This document shows, piece by piece, positions 1 through 8,412 of a stretch of DNA of 64,000 nt. This stretch comes from JOPF136 sp035541255 (lineage in GTDB: Bacteria > Acidobacteriota > Terriglobia > Acidiferrales > UBA7541): the NCBI GenBank assembly GCA_035541255.1, contig DATKNR010000006.1:1-64000 (forward strand), in the 5' to 3' direction. Made by a program: the position numbers and the translations under genes. The notes under the pieces were generated by a model. It saw nothing but the letters and a program-made list of their open reading frames with translations, searched no databases and was not told the DNA's origin. Within the stretch, counting starts at the first letter, position 1. Every line of letters starts with the position of its first letter.

Positions 1-779
1 GCGCTCATGACGACAGAGGCAGCCGCGCCGTCGCTCATCTGCGAGCTATTGCCGGCAGTGACGGTGCCTTTCACATGAAACACCGGCTTGAGCTTGGCGA
101 GGGCTTCGGCGGAGGTGTCGGCGCGAGGGCCTTCGTCCACGGAAAACGTGTAGGTGGAGGTCTTCGGCTTGGTGCCGTTCATCGAGGTGACGCTGACTTC
201 GACGGGCACGACTTCGTCCTTGAAGCGGCAGGCGGCAATGGCGGCCAGGGCCTTCTGGTGGCTGGCGAGCGAAAACGCGTCGGCCATTTCGCGCGTGATG
301 CCGTGCTTCGCCGCGAGGTTTTCCGCGGTGAGGCCCATGCCGAGGTAGGCGTCGGGATAATGGTCCATGAGCCAGGGATTGGGAGCGACCTTATTGCCGC
401 CCATGGGGACCATGGTCATGGATTCGGCTCCGCCGGCGACGATGACCTCCGAGCCGCCGCCGCGGATGCGCTCGGCGGCCATGGCGATGGTTTGAAGACC
501 GGAAGAGCAGAAGCGGTTGACCGTCATCGCGGAGGCTTCGACGGGCAGGCCGGCGCGCAGGGAGGCGATGCGGGCCATATTCATTCCCTGCTCGCCTTCC
601 GGCATGGCGCAGCCGATGATGACGTCTTCGATTTCCTTCGGGTCGAGCTGAGGGACGCGGGCGAGCGCGCCGCGAATGGCGATGGCGCCGAGATCATCCG
701 GGCGGACGGTGCGGAGCGCCCCCTTGCCGGCCTTTCCCACGGCTGTCCGAACGGAACTGGCAATCACGGCTTCACGCAT
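1..779 (-). CDS. Acetyl-CoA acetyltransferase (thiolase), N-terminal part
   Basis: Thiolase that joins or cleaves acyl-CoA units (acetoacetyl-CoA or 3-ketoacyl-CoA), cytoplasmic. The visible 259 codons start at an ATG (777-779) preceded by GAGGAGAG. They hold the thiolase N-terminal domain, with the nucleophilic cysteine at about residue 91 in NRFCSSGLQT, and later the GGAESMTMVP and TAGNSSQMSDGAA motifs. The frame is still open at base 1, so the C-terminal domain with the second catalytic Cys and His lies outside the window. It is not adjacent to the other beta-oxidation gene here (17243-19699). Degradative and biosynthetic thiolases cannot be separated from this fragment. Confidence 0.93.
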   Translation of the reverse strand, partial: MREAVIASSVRTAVGKAGKGALRTVRPDDLGAIAIRGALARVPQLDPKEIEDVIIGCAMPEGEQGMNMARIASLRAGLPVEASAMTVNRFCSSGLQTIAMAAERIRGGGSEVIVAGGAESMTMVPMGGNKVAPNPWLMDHYPDAYLGMGLTAENLAAKHGITREMADAFSLASHQKALAAIAACRFKDEVVPVEVSVTSMNGTKPKTSTYTFSVDEGPRADTSAEALAKLKPVFHVKGTVTAGNSSQMSDGAAASVVMS

Positions 780-999
780 GGAGACACTCTCCTCGCTGGA
801 GTTTCTCCCTATTGGACGCCTGAGGAAATGAAAACGCAACATCGGGGGTGATGCGCCAACCGAGACCGGCGAATTCGCCCGAGAGAGGCGGAGACGAAAC
901 GGGCATGGTCCCGGGCATCGTCATATGGAAGGTACGGCGCCTCACAGGTGGTAGCATGGGCGCGCGGTGTTCAGAGATGAAACTTGAGAGGAGAGAATC

Positions 1000-1566
1000 A
1001 TGCGAGCAGGAATCATAGTGGGAAGCGCGATCTTGCTGGGAGTGGGAGCGATGGCTGTGGCGACGGCGGGAGTTGCGGGGAGCGGACCACAGAAGGGCAA
1101 GTCGCAACGGCCGAGTCCGCCGGCGCACGCGGAATGCAAGGTGGCTGGCGGCATGAGCATTACGGTGGACTATTCAAGCCCGCGGATGAACGGCCGGAAA
1201 ATTTTCGGCGGGCTGGTGCCTTACGGACAGGTGTGGCGCGCGGGAGCGAACGAAGCGACGACATTTGTGACCAGCGGGGCGGTGCGCGTGGGATCGCTGG
1301 AGGTGCCGGCGGGCAGCTACACGCTGTTTGCGATTCCGGAAGAAGGCAAGGCGTGGACGCTGATCGTGAGCAAGAAGACGGGGGAATGGGGGATTCCATA
1401 TCCGGGCGAGCAGTACGACCTGGGACGGACGGAGATGCACGTGAAGGCGCTGGCGTCGCCGGTGGAGGATTTTACGATCGGGTTCACGCGAGAGAAGGAC
1501 GCGTGCGAGATGCACATGGATTGGGAGACGACGAGCGCGTCGGTAAAGATCGCGGAGAAGAAATAG
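1000..1566 (+). CDS. Exported DUF2911 domain protein
   Basis: 188-residue protein of unknown function. Residues 4-26 form a hydrophobic signal segment after a short basic start, so it is probably exported to the periplasm. From about residue 48 it matches the DUF2911 pattern: a YSSPRMNGRKIFGGLVPYGQ core followed by WRAGANEAT, then a small beta-rich domain with a PAGSYTLF motif. The start ATG has a good GGAGAG ribosome site a few bases upstream. It is a stand-alone gene divergent from the thiolase. DUF2911 proteins are common in Acidobacteriota and Bacteroidota; no enzymatic role is established and I see no catalytic motif. Confidence 0.88.
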   Translation: MRAGIIVGSAILLGVGAMAVATAGVAGSGPQKGKSQRPSPPAHAECKVAGGMSITVDYSSPRMNGRKIFGGLVPYGQVWRAGANEATTFVTSGAVRVGSLEVPAGSYTLFAIPEEGKAWTLIVSKKTGEWGIPYPGEQYDLGRTEMHVKALASPVEDFTIGFTREKDACEMHMDWETTSASVKIAEKK

Positions 1567-1584
1567 AAAAGCGCCGCGCTCCCA

Positions 1585-2769
1585 TCAAGCGATGAAGGCA
1601 GCGGAGGCGCCGACCCATTCGAGGTCGCGGTTGTGGTCCACACCCATCATCTTGCCGCGGCCCATGCGGACGATGATGGGGCCGGCCTTCAGCTCGTCGT
1701 TCCAGATAAACATGATGCGAAGCTCCGCCTGTGTGCGGCCGTGCGGCGTGGCGATGACGGGCTCGAAACGCATACGCTCCTGGAGGACATAGTCTCCGCG
1801 CTTTTCACGCGGAATGGCGTCGAGATCGGCGCGCGTGGGGCCGACGATCACGCCGAGGCCGGCGAAGGAGAAAAGCGGCTTCAGCACGAAGTTTTCGAGA
1901 TCGGCGGGCCATTCGGCCATGCGATCGAGAAACCAGGAGCGCGGCACAGAGGAGTGCTTCAAAAACGGAATCGAGAATTTGCTGATGCGGAAAAACCAGT
2001 TGGGATGGCCGGCCCATTCCACATCGAGTTCGTCGCGGAACGAAAAAGGGAGCGGGAGATTCTTGCGGACGAGTTCGTCCACGATGACGCGGTTATAGAT
2101 GCGGCGAATGGGAATGCGGCGGCCGGCGTGGTCGTAGAAGAGGCGCTTCCCTTCCCTTTTCACCTCCGTAATGCAGACGGGGCGAACATCCAGCAGCTTT
2201 TCCGTGGCGGTGAAATCGGGGAGCGTCTTCTGCTCGAAGGGCTGGATTTCGAGCAGGACGACATTCTCCGGGTCGTGCGAACCGACGATGGCGCGGCGCA
2301 GCTCGCGGAAATAGGCATCCTCACCGGGAAAATCGAGAAAGCCGCCGAGCGACGGATCGAGGGCATAGCTGCGGCGATAGGAGTCGAGCAGCATGGCCTG
2401 ATAGGCATAGAGCGATGGGAATGCCTGGATCTCGACAAGGCGCGGCTCGATTTCGCCGGCCGCACTGCGGATGAGACCGAAATCCGCCTGCACAAAGAGA
2501 GGCCGCGGGGATTCGCCGGGGACGTTGAACTCTGCGGGGATGATGGAGCGGGAGGCCTCGCGGTAGGCGGGGTCGTCGACGAGCTGGTGAATCATTTCGC
2601 GGCCGGCGGAGGCGAGGCGTTCGACGAGCGCGCGGGGGAAAAAGCAGGGAGTCTCGCAGACGCGGAACTTGACGTGAGTGCCGCAGGCAGCATCGAGGGC
2701 GGAGAGGAGCGCGCGGTATTTTTCGGGCGTGAAGTCGCGGTTGAAGCGCGTGCGGAGTGCAGGGATCAT
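1585..2769 (-). CDS. Divergent, apparently permuted ATP-grasp-like protein
   Basis: 394-residue cytoplasmic protein with ATP-grasp-like features in its C-terminal third: a VLKPLFSFAGLGVIVGP nucleotide-binding strand with Lys297, YVLQERM at 327-333, ELRIMFIW at 349-356 and a glycine-rich MGRGKMMGVDHN at 369-380. An acidic LVEIQAF strand near residue 113, which in ordinary ATP-grasps lies at the end, comes before this block, so the fold looks circularly permuted. It follows the amidoligase genes 2982-6878 on the same strand after a 212-base gap containing palindromes, so it may have its own promoter. Substrate unknown; formation of an amide or peptide bond is inferred from the fold and neighbours. 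Confidence 0.75.
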   Translation of the reverse strand: MIPALRTRFNRDFTPEKYRALLSALDAACGTHVKFRVCETPCFFPRALVERLASAGREMIHQLVDDPAYREASRSIIPAEFNVPGESPRPLFVQADFGLIRSAAGEIEPRLVEIQAFPSLYAYQAMLLDSYRRSYALDPSLGGFLDFPGEDAYFRELRRAIVGSHDPENVVLLEIQPFEQKTLPDFTATEKLLDVRPVCITEVKREGKRLFYDHAGRRIPIRRIYNRVIVDELVRKNLPLPFSFRDELDVEWAGHPNWFFRISKFSIPFLKHSSVPRSWFLDRMAEWPADLENFVLKPLFSFAGLGVIVGPTRADLDAIPREKRGDYVLQERMRFEPVIATPHGRTQAELRIMFIWNDELKAGPIIVRMGRGKMMGVDHNRDLEWVGASAAFIA

Positions 2770-2811
2770 GGGCTGCGAGGCGGTAGGATACCGGAAAAAG
2801 GCGCTACCGGC

Positions 2812-2833
2812 TTCAGGGGTTTAAACCCCTGAA
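2812..2833. repeat. 22-base perfect palindrome
   Basis: The bases form a perfect 11+11 palindrome whose core is CAGGGGTTTAAACCCCTG. It lies in the gap between the M29-type gene (stop at 2982) and the ATP-grasp-like gene (start at 2769). It has no U-run and looks like a dispersed intergenic palindrome of the kind frequent in Acidobacteriota genomes rather than a classic terminator. Confidence 0.7.
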
Positions 2834-2853
2834 CGGAGAGCAGCAGGAACGGC

Positions 2854-2867
2854 GGGGCTAAAGCCCC
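2854..2867. repeat. Short GGGGCT-AA-AGCCCC hairpin
   Basis: A six-base-pair inverted repeat with a two-base centre, 20 bases after the larger palindrome at 2812-2833. The pair of elements sits upstream of the ATP-grasp-like gene and could form stacked stem-loops in the transcript of the cluster. Dispersed-repeat status is inferred; only one copy of each is seen in this window. Confidence 0.55.
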
Positions 2868-2981
2868 ACCCTTCCACGAGCCAGGCGTGAACAGGAGGTC
2901 CCTCATGCCGCCCACTTCGCGAGCGGGATTCGGGATGATTCAAGGAAGGGGGGGGCAAATGCCCGGGGCGGAAGTGCGGCG

Positions 2982-3992
2982 TTACAGCAGGAATTTGCCG
3001 TCCTGCATTATCTGCTCATCATCGAGCCAGATGGAAAAGCGGGTGCCCACGACGTCGATGTGCGTGCCGGAGTACCACTCGGCGCCGGTGTGTTCGCCGT
3101 AGGGATTGCCGAAGGCGATGTGAATTCCGGGCAGCTTCTCGTCCTGGAGGATGTGGCCGATGACGTGTTTCAGCTCGATATTGGTGCCGATGGCGAATTC
3201 GCCGACGCGGTCGCTGTTTTCGTCGGTATGAGTGTAGTCCCAGAACTCGTTTTCAAGCTCGCGATTGGCGGAGTGAACTTCCTTGACGCGGTTTTTTTCG
3301 ACGCGAATGGAGAGCGGTTCGGACGCGAGGTTGCCGTACTTACCGCAGAGATAATCGCCGACGACGCCGTCGGTGACGTAGGTGCCGTTGACTTCCGCGG
3401 GGGTGGTGAAAACTTCGCCGCCGGGCAGGTTGCCCCACTTTTCGGGGCTGATGATGCCGCTGGTCTTGATCCAGCGGTATTTCTGCGTGAGGTCGGCCTG
3501 CAGGCGGGTGCCCGCGGGAGTTTCGGCGCGGACATGCTGCGCGCGCCCGGCCATTTCCCAGACGCGTCGGCTGAGCTCATCCACTTTGCCAAAATCGGCG
3601 CGCATGCCTTCCAGCATAATCTGGCGGTTGATGTTGACCATGTGGGCGTGGCGGATGCGCTTGCGATTTACGACGGCGGTCATTTCCATGCGCGAGGTGA
3701 GCTCGCCGGTCTGGGCCTGAGCGGCGAAGACGCTGACCTGGCTGGTTTCCAGGTCGTCCAGGACGGGCTGGGGCATATGACGCAAGGGGCGCTCGGCCTC
3801 GTCTTCGAGAGTCCAGAGGCGGTGAGGCGAACCGAGTGCCGCGACTTCACTGGCAATGGAGCTGGCAATTTCCTGCGTCTCGCGGTCGGTGATGATAGTG
3901 ACTTTTTCCTCCGGCCGAATGCGCAGACAGACGCGCACGGCATTGCGCGCGCCGGGGAGAAATTCGGGATCGAACGGCCGGGGAGCGGACAC
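2982..3992 (-). CDS. M29-type aminopeptidase / NicX-like metalloenzyme
   Basis: 336-residue cytoplasmic protein of the M29 aminopeptidase (AmpS/PepS) and NicX-like fold. The C-terminal metal-site region is visible: GEFAIGTN, then IHIAFGNPYGEH and a closing YSGTHIDVV, which give the His and His-x-Asp ligands expected for the family. I chose the GTG at 3990-3992: it overlaps the stop codon of the upstream GCS2 ligase by one base (TAGTG), a sign of translational coupling. The same frame stays open upstream inside the GCS2 gene, but that stretch is arginine-rich shadow sequence. It may process or degrade a product of the adjacent ligases; it could also be a ring-opening dioxygenase relative. Confidence 0.85.
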   Translation of the reverse strand: MSAPRPFDPEFLPGARNAVRVCLRIRPEEKVTIITDRETQEIASSIASEVAALGSPHRLWTLEDEAERPLRHMPQPVLDDLETSQVSVFAAQAQTGELTSRMEMTAVVNRKRIRHAHMVNINRQIMLEGMRADFGKVDELSRRVWEMAGRAQHVRAETPAGTRLQADLTQKYRWIKTSGIISPEKWGNLPGGEVFTTPAEVNGTYVTDGVVGDYLCGKYGNLASEPLSIRVEKNRVKEVHSANRELENEFWDYTHTDENSDRVGEFAIGTNIELKHVIGHILQDEKLPGIHIAFGNPYGEHTGAEWYSGTHIDVVGTRFSIWLDDEQIMQDGKFLL

Positions 3993-5164
3993 TAGACGGC
4001 CCCCGCGGACCTGGGAACGGCCTCGACGAGGCCCGCCTGGGTTTCTTCCACGATGAAGTCCACCACTTTCTTGAAGTCCTGCGTTTCCTCGTAGACGCGC
4101 AACTGACGCTCGGCGCCGGAGCCGTTTTTCAGCATCTGGTAAATGTATTCGATTTCGCGGCGGCTGCCGAGTTGATCCACAACGTCGTCCACGAAGGCGA
4201 GGTACTCGACGATCAGGTCGCGGACGGGAACCTCTTCCTGCTTGCCGAAATCGATGAGCTTGCCGGTGAGCCCGTAGCGGGCGGCGCGCCACTTGTTTTC
4301 CATGATGAGGGCGCGGCGATAGGGACGGAAGGTCTGATTGGAGGAAAAGAGCTGATAGAGCTTGGCAAAGGTGGCCTGAATGAGGGCGGCAATGGCGAGA
4401 GTCTCGTCGACGCGCATGGGGATATCGCAGATGCGGACTTCGAGGGTGGTGAAATTCGGGTGGGGGCGCATGTCCCACCAGATGCGCTTTGCGTTGTCGA
4501 TGCAGCCCGTCTTGACAAGCAGCTTGACGAAATTTTCGTACTCACCCCAGCTGGCGAAAAACTCGGGGATATTGGTACGCGGAAACTTGTCGAACACCTT
4601 GCAGCGGTAGGACATGAGGCCGGTGTTCATCCCCATCCAGAAGGGGGAATTGGCGGACAGCGCGAGGATGTGAGGCAGGAAGTAGCGCCCGACGTTCATG
4701 AGGTGGATGGCGGTCTCGCGGTCCTCAATGCCGATGTGCACGTGGAGGCCGAAGATGAGATTGGCGCGAGCGACCATCTGCATGTCCTCAATGATGGAGA
4801 AATAGCGCTCGTCGGGGTAGACCTCCTGGGTGCGCCAGTCGGCGGTGGGGTGGGTTCCGGCGGCGGCGAGAGCCAGACCGTGCTGGCCGGCGAGGCCAAT
4901 CATGCCGCGGCGAAGGTTGACCAATTCCCGCCGGGCTTCCTGGATATTGGCGCACACGGCGGTGCCCACTTCGACGACGGACTGATGGAACTCCGGCTTG
5001 ACGTGCTCAGAGAAAACGCGCTTCCCTTTTTCCAGTATTTCCGTAGCGATGTGAGAGCGGAGATCCCGGGTGACGGGATCGACGGTCTGATATTCCTCCT
5101 CGATACCGATGGTGAAACTCGGTCTCGTTCCCGCGCGATCGTTCTGATCGTTTGCTGTGAACAC
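3992..5164 (-). CDS. GCS2 family carboxylate-amine ligase (YbdK-like)
   Basis: 390-residue ATP-dependent ligase of the glutamate-cysteine ligase 2 family (COG2170), which joins a carboxylate to an amine. Visible signatures are FTIGIEEEYQ near the N terminus (glutamates of the metal site), LIFGLHVHIGIED, NTGLMSYR and RPHPNFTTLEVRICDIP. I chose the GTG at 5162-5164 because homology starts just after it, a GGGCGGG sequence precedes it and the upstream ATP-grasp gene ends 16 bases before. E. coli YbdK is of similar length (about 370). The 3' end overlaps the M29 start by one base. Substrate is unknown; it need not be glutamate plus cysteine. Confidence 0.9.
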   Translation of the reverse strand: MFTANDQNDRAGTRPSFTIGIEEEYQTVDPVTRDLRSHIATEILEKGKRVFSEHVKPEFHQSVVEVGTAVCANIQEARRELVNLRRGMIGLAGQHGLALAAAGTHPTADWRTQEVYPDERYFSIIEDMQMVARANLIFGLHVHIGIEDRETAIHLMNVGRYFLPHILALSANSPFWMGMNTGLMSYRCKVFDKFPRTNIPEFFASWGEYENFVKLLVKTGCIDNAKRIWWDMRPHPNFTTLEVRICDIPMRVDETLAIAALIQATFAKLYQLFSSNQTFRPYRRALIMENKWRAARYGLTGKLIDFGKQEEVPVRDLIVEYLAFVDDVVDQLGSRREIEYIYQMLKNGSGAERQLRVYEETQDFKKVVDFIVEETQAGLVEAVPRSAGAV

Positions 5165-5180
5165 GGTCGAATCCCGCCCG

Positions 5181-6143
5181 TCAGTTTGCCGCGGCCCTGG
5201 CGCCGAGATGGACACCGCGGAGCAGAGAGGCCCAGCGCAATTCCGCGGCCGGATTGGCCTCACTCTGAGCGGCGCGAACGGCGAGGTCGGCCACGGCGTT
5301 GACCACCCATTCGAAATTCTCGGCCCCCACGGAATGATAGTCGGCATCGGGCGCAGGGTTCAAGAAATCAATGGCGTAGGGAATGCCGCCGCGGACGGCG
5401 AACTCGACGGTATTGATGTCGTAGCCGAGGGCGCGGCAGAGCTTGAGAGCGTCGCCGACGATGCGCTCCTGAAGCGCGGCGCTGATGGGCGCGGGCGCCT
5501 TGACGTAGCGGTCGGAGTGCGGCGCGCGCGGGTCGTACTGCATGACGCGCACTTTTTCCTGGCCGATGACGTAGCAGCGGAAGTAGCTCTCAAATTCGAT
5601 GGCTTCCTGCAGAGTCATGCAGAGATCGCCGGTCTGGTCGTACGCGCGGTAGAACTCCTCGGGGTCGTGCACTTTATAGACGTGCTTCCAACCGCCGCCG
5701 GAATGCGGCTTGAGGAACGCGGGCCAGCCGATGTAGGAGAAGATCTGGTTCCAATCGAGGGGATAAATGAGGTTTCGCATGGAGCGGTCCGTGGTGTCGG
5801 GCGGATGCTGTTTGTGGGGGAGGAGCACGGTGCGCGGGGTGGCGACGCCAATGCGGGAGGCGAGAGCATAGTTGAAGAATTTGTCGTCCGCGCTCCACCA
5901 GAAGGGATTGTTCATGACGATGGTGCCGTTGAGCACGGCGTTCTTCAGCATGGAGCGGTAAAAGGGAATGTCCTGCGAGATGCGGTCGATGATCACGCGA
6001 TAGCCGGAGGGCTGGGCCATGAGGACGCCGCCGGTCTTGAGCATTTCCGCGGAGAGGCCGGGCACCTTGAGCGAATTGATGCGCTCCATGAGAGCGGGAG
6101 GAAAGGTTTCCTCCATGCCGAAGAGAATGCCGATGCGCTTCAT
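5181..6143 (-). CDS. ATP-grasp ligase of unknown substrate
   Basis: 320-residue cytoplasmic ATP-grasp enzyme. Features include FLKPHSGGG with nucleotide-binding Lys145 and glycine-rich loop (143-152), an LQEAIEFES strand at 178-186, and the Mg-binding strand YAIDFLNPAPDAD with Asp259 and Asn262. The ATG has a strong AAGGAG ribosome site. It lies 21 bases after the esterase and 16 bases before the GCS2 ligase, in one minus-strand operon. Family members activate a carboxylate as acyl-phosphate and couple it to an amine or thiol. With the GCS2 ligase next door it may build a small amide or peptide; the substrate cannot be read from the sequence. Confidence 0.87.
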   Translation of the reverse strand: MKRIGILFGMEETFPPALMERINSLKVPGLSAEMLKTGGVLMAQPSGYRVIIDRISQDIPFYRSMLKNAVLNGTIVMNNPFWWSADDKFFNYALASRIGVATPRTVLLPHKQHPPDTTDRSMRNLIYPLDWNQIFSYIGWPAFLKPHSGGGWKHVYKVHDPEEFYRAYDQTGDLCMTLQEAIEFESYFRCYVIGQEKVRVMQYDPRAPHSDRYVKAPAPISAALQERIVGDALKLCRALGYDINTVEFAVRGGIPYAIDFLNPAPDADYHSVGAENFEWVVNAVADLAVRAAQSEANPAAELRWASLLRGVHLGARAAAN

Positions 6144-6164
6144 CGTGCGTCTCCTTCCGTTACC

Positions 6165-6878
6165 TCAGGCGAAATATTTCTGAGCCATGCGCTGCCACAG
6201 GGGCCAGTCGTGCACCGCGCCCTCGCCCCACACGTCGAGAGAATGGGGCACGCCTTTTCCGTGGAGGATGCCGGAGAGACGCCGGGTCTCTCCGAGACAA
6301 ATGTCGTGCTCGCCGGCAGCGAGGACGATTCGCATGCCCCGGTAGCGGTCCAGATACCACGGATCGTTCATATTGGGAAGAAAATGGGCCGGGCACTGAA
6401 AATAACAATCGTCGTCGTAATAGCCGTCGAGGAACGACTGGATATCAAACGCTCCGCTCATGCTGACCACGCTCCGCACGAGGTCCGGATGACGAAAGGC
6501 GAGATTCACGGCGTGATACGCGCCGAAGCTACAGCCGGTGACTCCGAGCTCGCCCGAGGAGTTCTTAACACGGATGAGCGGAAGCACCTCGTCGAGAAGG
6601 TAGGCCTCGTAGGCCATGTGGCGCTCGACGCGGTGACGTGGATGCACGCGGCGGTTGTACCAGCTTTCCGAATCCACACTATCCACGCAGTAGGCCTGGA
6701 TGGCGCCGGATTCGTACCGCCAGCTCGTTGCCGCGATCATGCCGCGGTCCTCATACTCAAAAAAGCGCCCCTGAGACGTGGGAAAGACAAGCACCGGCAT
6801 CCCGGCGTGACCGAACACCAGGAGTTGCATTTCCCTTCCGAGCCGCGGGCTATACCAGCGGTGATACTCGCGGTTCAT
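6165..6878 (-). CDS. Esterase-family alpha/beta hydrolase
   Basis: 237-residue putative esterase (esterase D / Fes-like alpha/beta hydrolase). The nucleophile elbow GCSFGAY contains the catalytic serine, and VHDWPLW near the end supplies the probable catalytic histidine; the acid is probably in LAAGEHDICLG. No signal peptide is visible, so it is cytoplasmic. It is the first gene of the minus-strand ligase operon. A TGTACACT hexamer region (6896-6903) lies 17 bases upstream of the ATG and may be its -10 element. A role in hydrolysing or releasing an ester-linked intermediate for the downstream ligases is a guess from context. Confidence 0.87.
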   Translation of the reverse strand: MNREYHRWYSPRLGREMQLLVFGHAGMPVLVFPTSQGRFFEYEDRGMIAATSWRYESGAIQAYCVDSVDSESWYNRRVHPRHRVERHMAYEAYLLDEVLPLIRVKNSSGELGVTGCSFGAYHAVNLAFRHPDLVRSVVSMSGAFDIQSFLDGYYDDDCYFQCPAHFLPNMNDPWYLDRYRGMRIVLAAGEHDICLGETRRLSGILHGKGVPHSLDVWGEGAVHDWPLWQRMAQKYFA

Positions 6879-6982
6879 GAGCGCGAAGGGGAACTAGTGT
6901 ACACCGGCAGGGGGAAGAAACGCAGGGCCCACGGTGCCGAGACCACGGACCGTCCGCCGGGCTGGCACTACACCTCAGTCGA

Positions 6983-7020
6983 AGCCAGCCCTCGGAAACG
7001 GGCCGGCTTTTGGGGCGCCC
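6983..7020. terminator. Hairpin region between esterase operon and amidohydrolases
   Basis: A nine-base imperfect stem (AGCCAGCCC with GGGCCGGCT) is followed on the plus strand by four T, then by the ten-base palindrome GGGGCGCCCC. It lies just beyond the stop of the minus-strand amidohydrolase (7033). On the minus strand no U-run follows, so termination there would be Rho-assisted or absent. Confidence 0.3.
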
Positions 7021-7032
7021 CGAGGCATGCCC

Positions 7033-8397
7033 CTAAGGGCGCTTGATGTACTTTTCGTAGAGCTCTTTGTGCTTGTTGTCGGTGGAGGTCGGCTTGCCAT
7101 CGATATAGAGATATTTCACTTCGGTTCGCAGCTCGAGGGGATCGCCGTTGGTGATCATGATGTTGGCGATCTTGCCGGTCTCCAGGGTGCCGAGGTCCTT
7201 ATCCAATCCCAAGATCTGGGCGGGATAAAGGGTGACCGCCTTCAACCCGTCGTCATGGGAGAGGCCGTAGGCAACGGCATTGCCGGCCTGTTGCGGCAGG
7301 CGGCGCACAAACTGCAAATCGTATGAGGCGATGGCGAAGCGGATGCCCGCCTTCTGCAGGTCGCTGGGGAGAGTGAAGAACTTGTCGTAGGGATCGTCCT
7401 CGTTGTCCGAGAGGCGAAGCGTGGGGCCGAGGATCACGGGAATGTTCTTGGACTTCAGCAAGTCCGCCACTTTCATGGCCTCGCTGCCGCTGCCGAGAAT
7501 CATGCGGATCTTCTGTTTGTCGCAGAACTCCACAGCGCCACGAATTTCGCGAGCGCGGTCGGCAAGGATGAGCACGGGAAGCTTGCCCTCGAGCACGGGA
7601 ATCATGGCCTCGAGCTTGAGGTCGCGAACGTAATTCTTGGCCGAGCCTTTGGCGACCGCCTGCTGGTAGTGGCGGGCTTCCTCAAAAAAATCGGCGAGCT
7701 GCTGGACCTTCCTTTCGTATTCCTTCTTGGCATCGGCGAAGGGGCGCTCCTTGAGGCTGAAGGTGCTGAGGTCGAAGGAGCGAGTGTTGAAATCGGGCCA
7801 ATTGATGACCATGGCAGCGGAACGGCGGACAAGCATCTGGTCGAGCGTCCATCCGGAGAGATTGATGACGGAGGCCTGGCCCAGAATGACACCGCTGGAA
7901 CCTCCAAAACCGCCAGCGGCGGGCGAGGTGAGCACGTGGGTGATGCCGGCGGCGCGGGTGACGGGAATGTGGGCGCTCGCGGGATGCACGGCGGTGGCCG
8001 CCTGAAGCTGGGGATTGAATTCGCCGAGCTCTCGCGCGTCGACGGTAGCCGAGACGGCTCCGATTTCTTCCAGCCCGATCTGGTCCACGGAATCGAACAT
8101 GCCGGGATAGGCTTCGAGGCCGGAGGCGTCGAGGACTTCGGCATCGGTGGGGATGGCGGCATCGGCGCCGATGGCGACGATGCGGCCGTCGCGAATGACG
8201 ATGTTGCCTTTGTCGATGGCAGGCCCGGCGAGCGTAATGATTTTCACGCCGCGAATCGCGTAGGTCTTGGCGGGAGCATGCGCCTTGGGTTTTTCCTGCG
8301 CCGCGACGGGCGAGAACGAAGCCAAGCTTGCGACAAGGGCCAGCGCAGCGGCCGCGGCCAGCAGGATTTTCCGGTTGAAGGTTTCGATGGTGTGCAT
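7033..8397 (-). CDS. Exported amidohydrolase-like protein lacking metal ligands
   Basis: 454-residue amidohydrolase-superfamily protein (imidazolonepropionase-like). Residues 1-34 look like a signal peptide ending near VAAQ. It keeps the superfamily frame, with an N-terminal beta-sandwich strand GVKIITLAGPAIDKGNIVIRDG and a C-terminal TGKIANIMITNGDPL segment, but the usual HxH after the first barrel strand is replaced (MFDSVDQ), and the later barrel histidines appear as LILADRA and ILGSGSEA. It is therefore probably not a metal-dependent hydrolase, though the fold is intact. It is the last of three tandem amidohydrolase genes and starts 15 bases after the active-looking one. Confidence 0.88.
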   Translation of the reverse strand: MHTIETFNRKILLAAAAALALVASLASFSPVAAQEKPKAHAPAKTYAIRGVKIITLAGPAIDKGNIVIRDGRIVAIGADAAIPTDAEVLDASGLEAYPGMFDSVDQIGLEEIGAVSATVDARELGEFNPQLQAATAVHPASAHIPVTRAAGITHVLTSPAAGGFGGSSGVILGQASVINLSGWTLDQMLVRRSAAMVINWPDFNTRSFDLSTFSLKERPFADAKKEYERKVQQLADFFEEARHYQQAVAKGSAKNYVRDLKLEAMIPVLEGKLPVLILADRAREIRGAVEFCDKQKIRMILGSGSEAMKVADLLKSKNIPVILGPTLRLSDNEDDPYDKFFTLPSDLQKAGIRFAIASYDLQFVRRLPQQAGNAVAYGLSHDDGLKAVTLYPAQILGLDKDLGTLETGKIANIMITNGDPLELRTEVKYLYIDGKPTSTDNKHKELYEKYIKRP

Positions 8398-8412
8398 GGT
8401 GTTGTCTCCGCC

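Noticed and set aside
5157..7046. 629-codon open frame on the plus strand opposite the ligase genes
   Set aside because: It covers the ATP-grasp and esterase genes in antisense and shows no recognisable domain or ribosome site.
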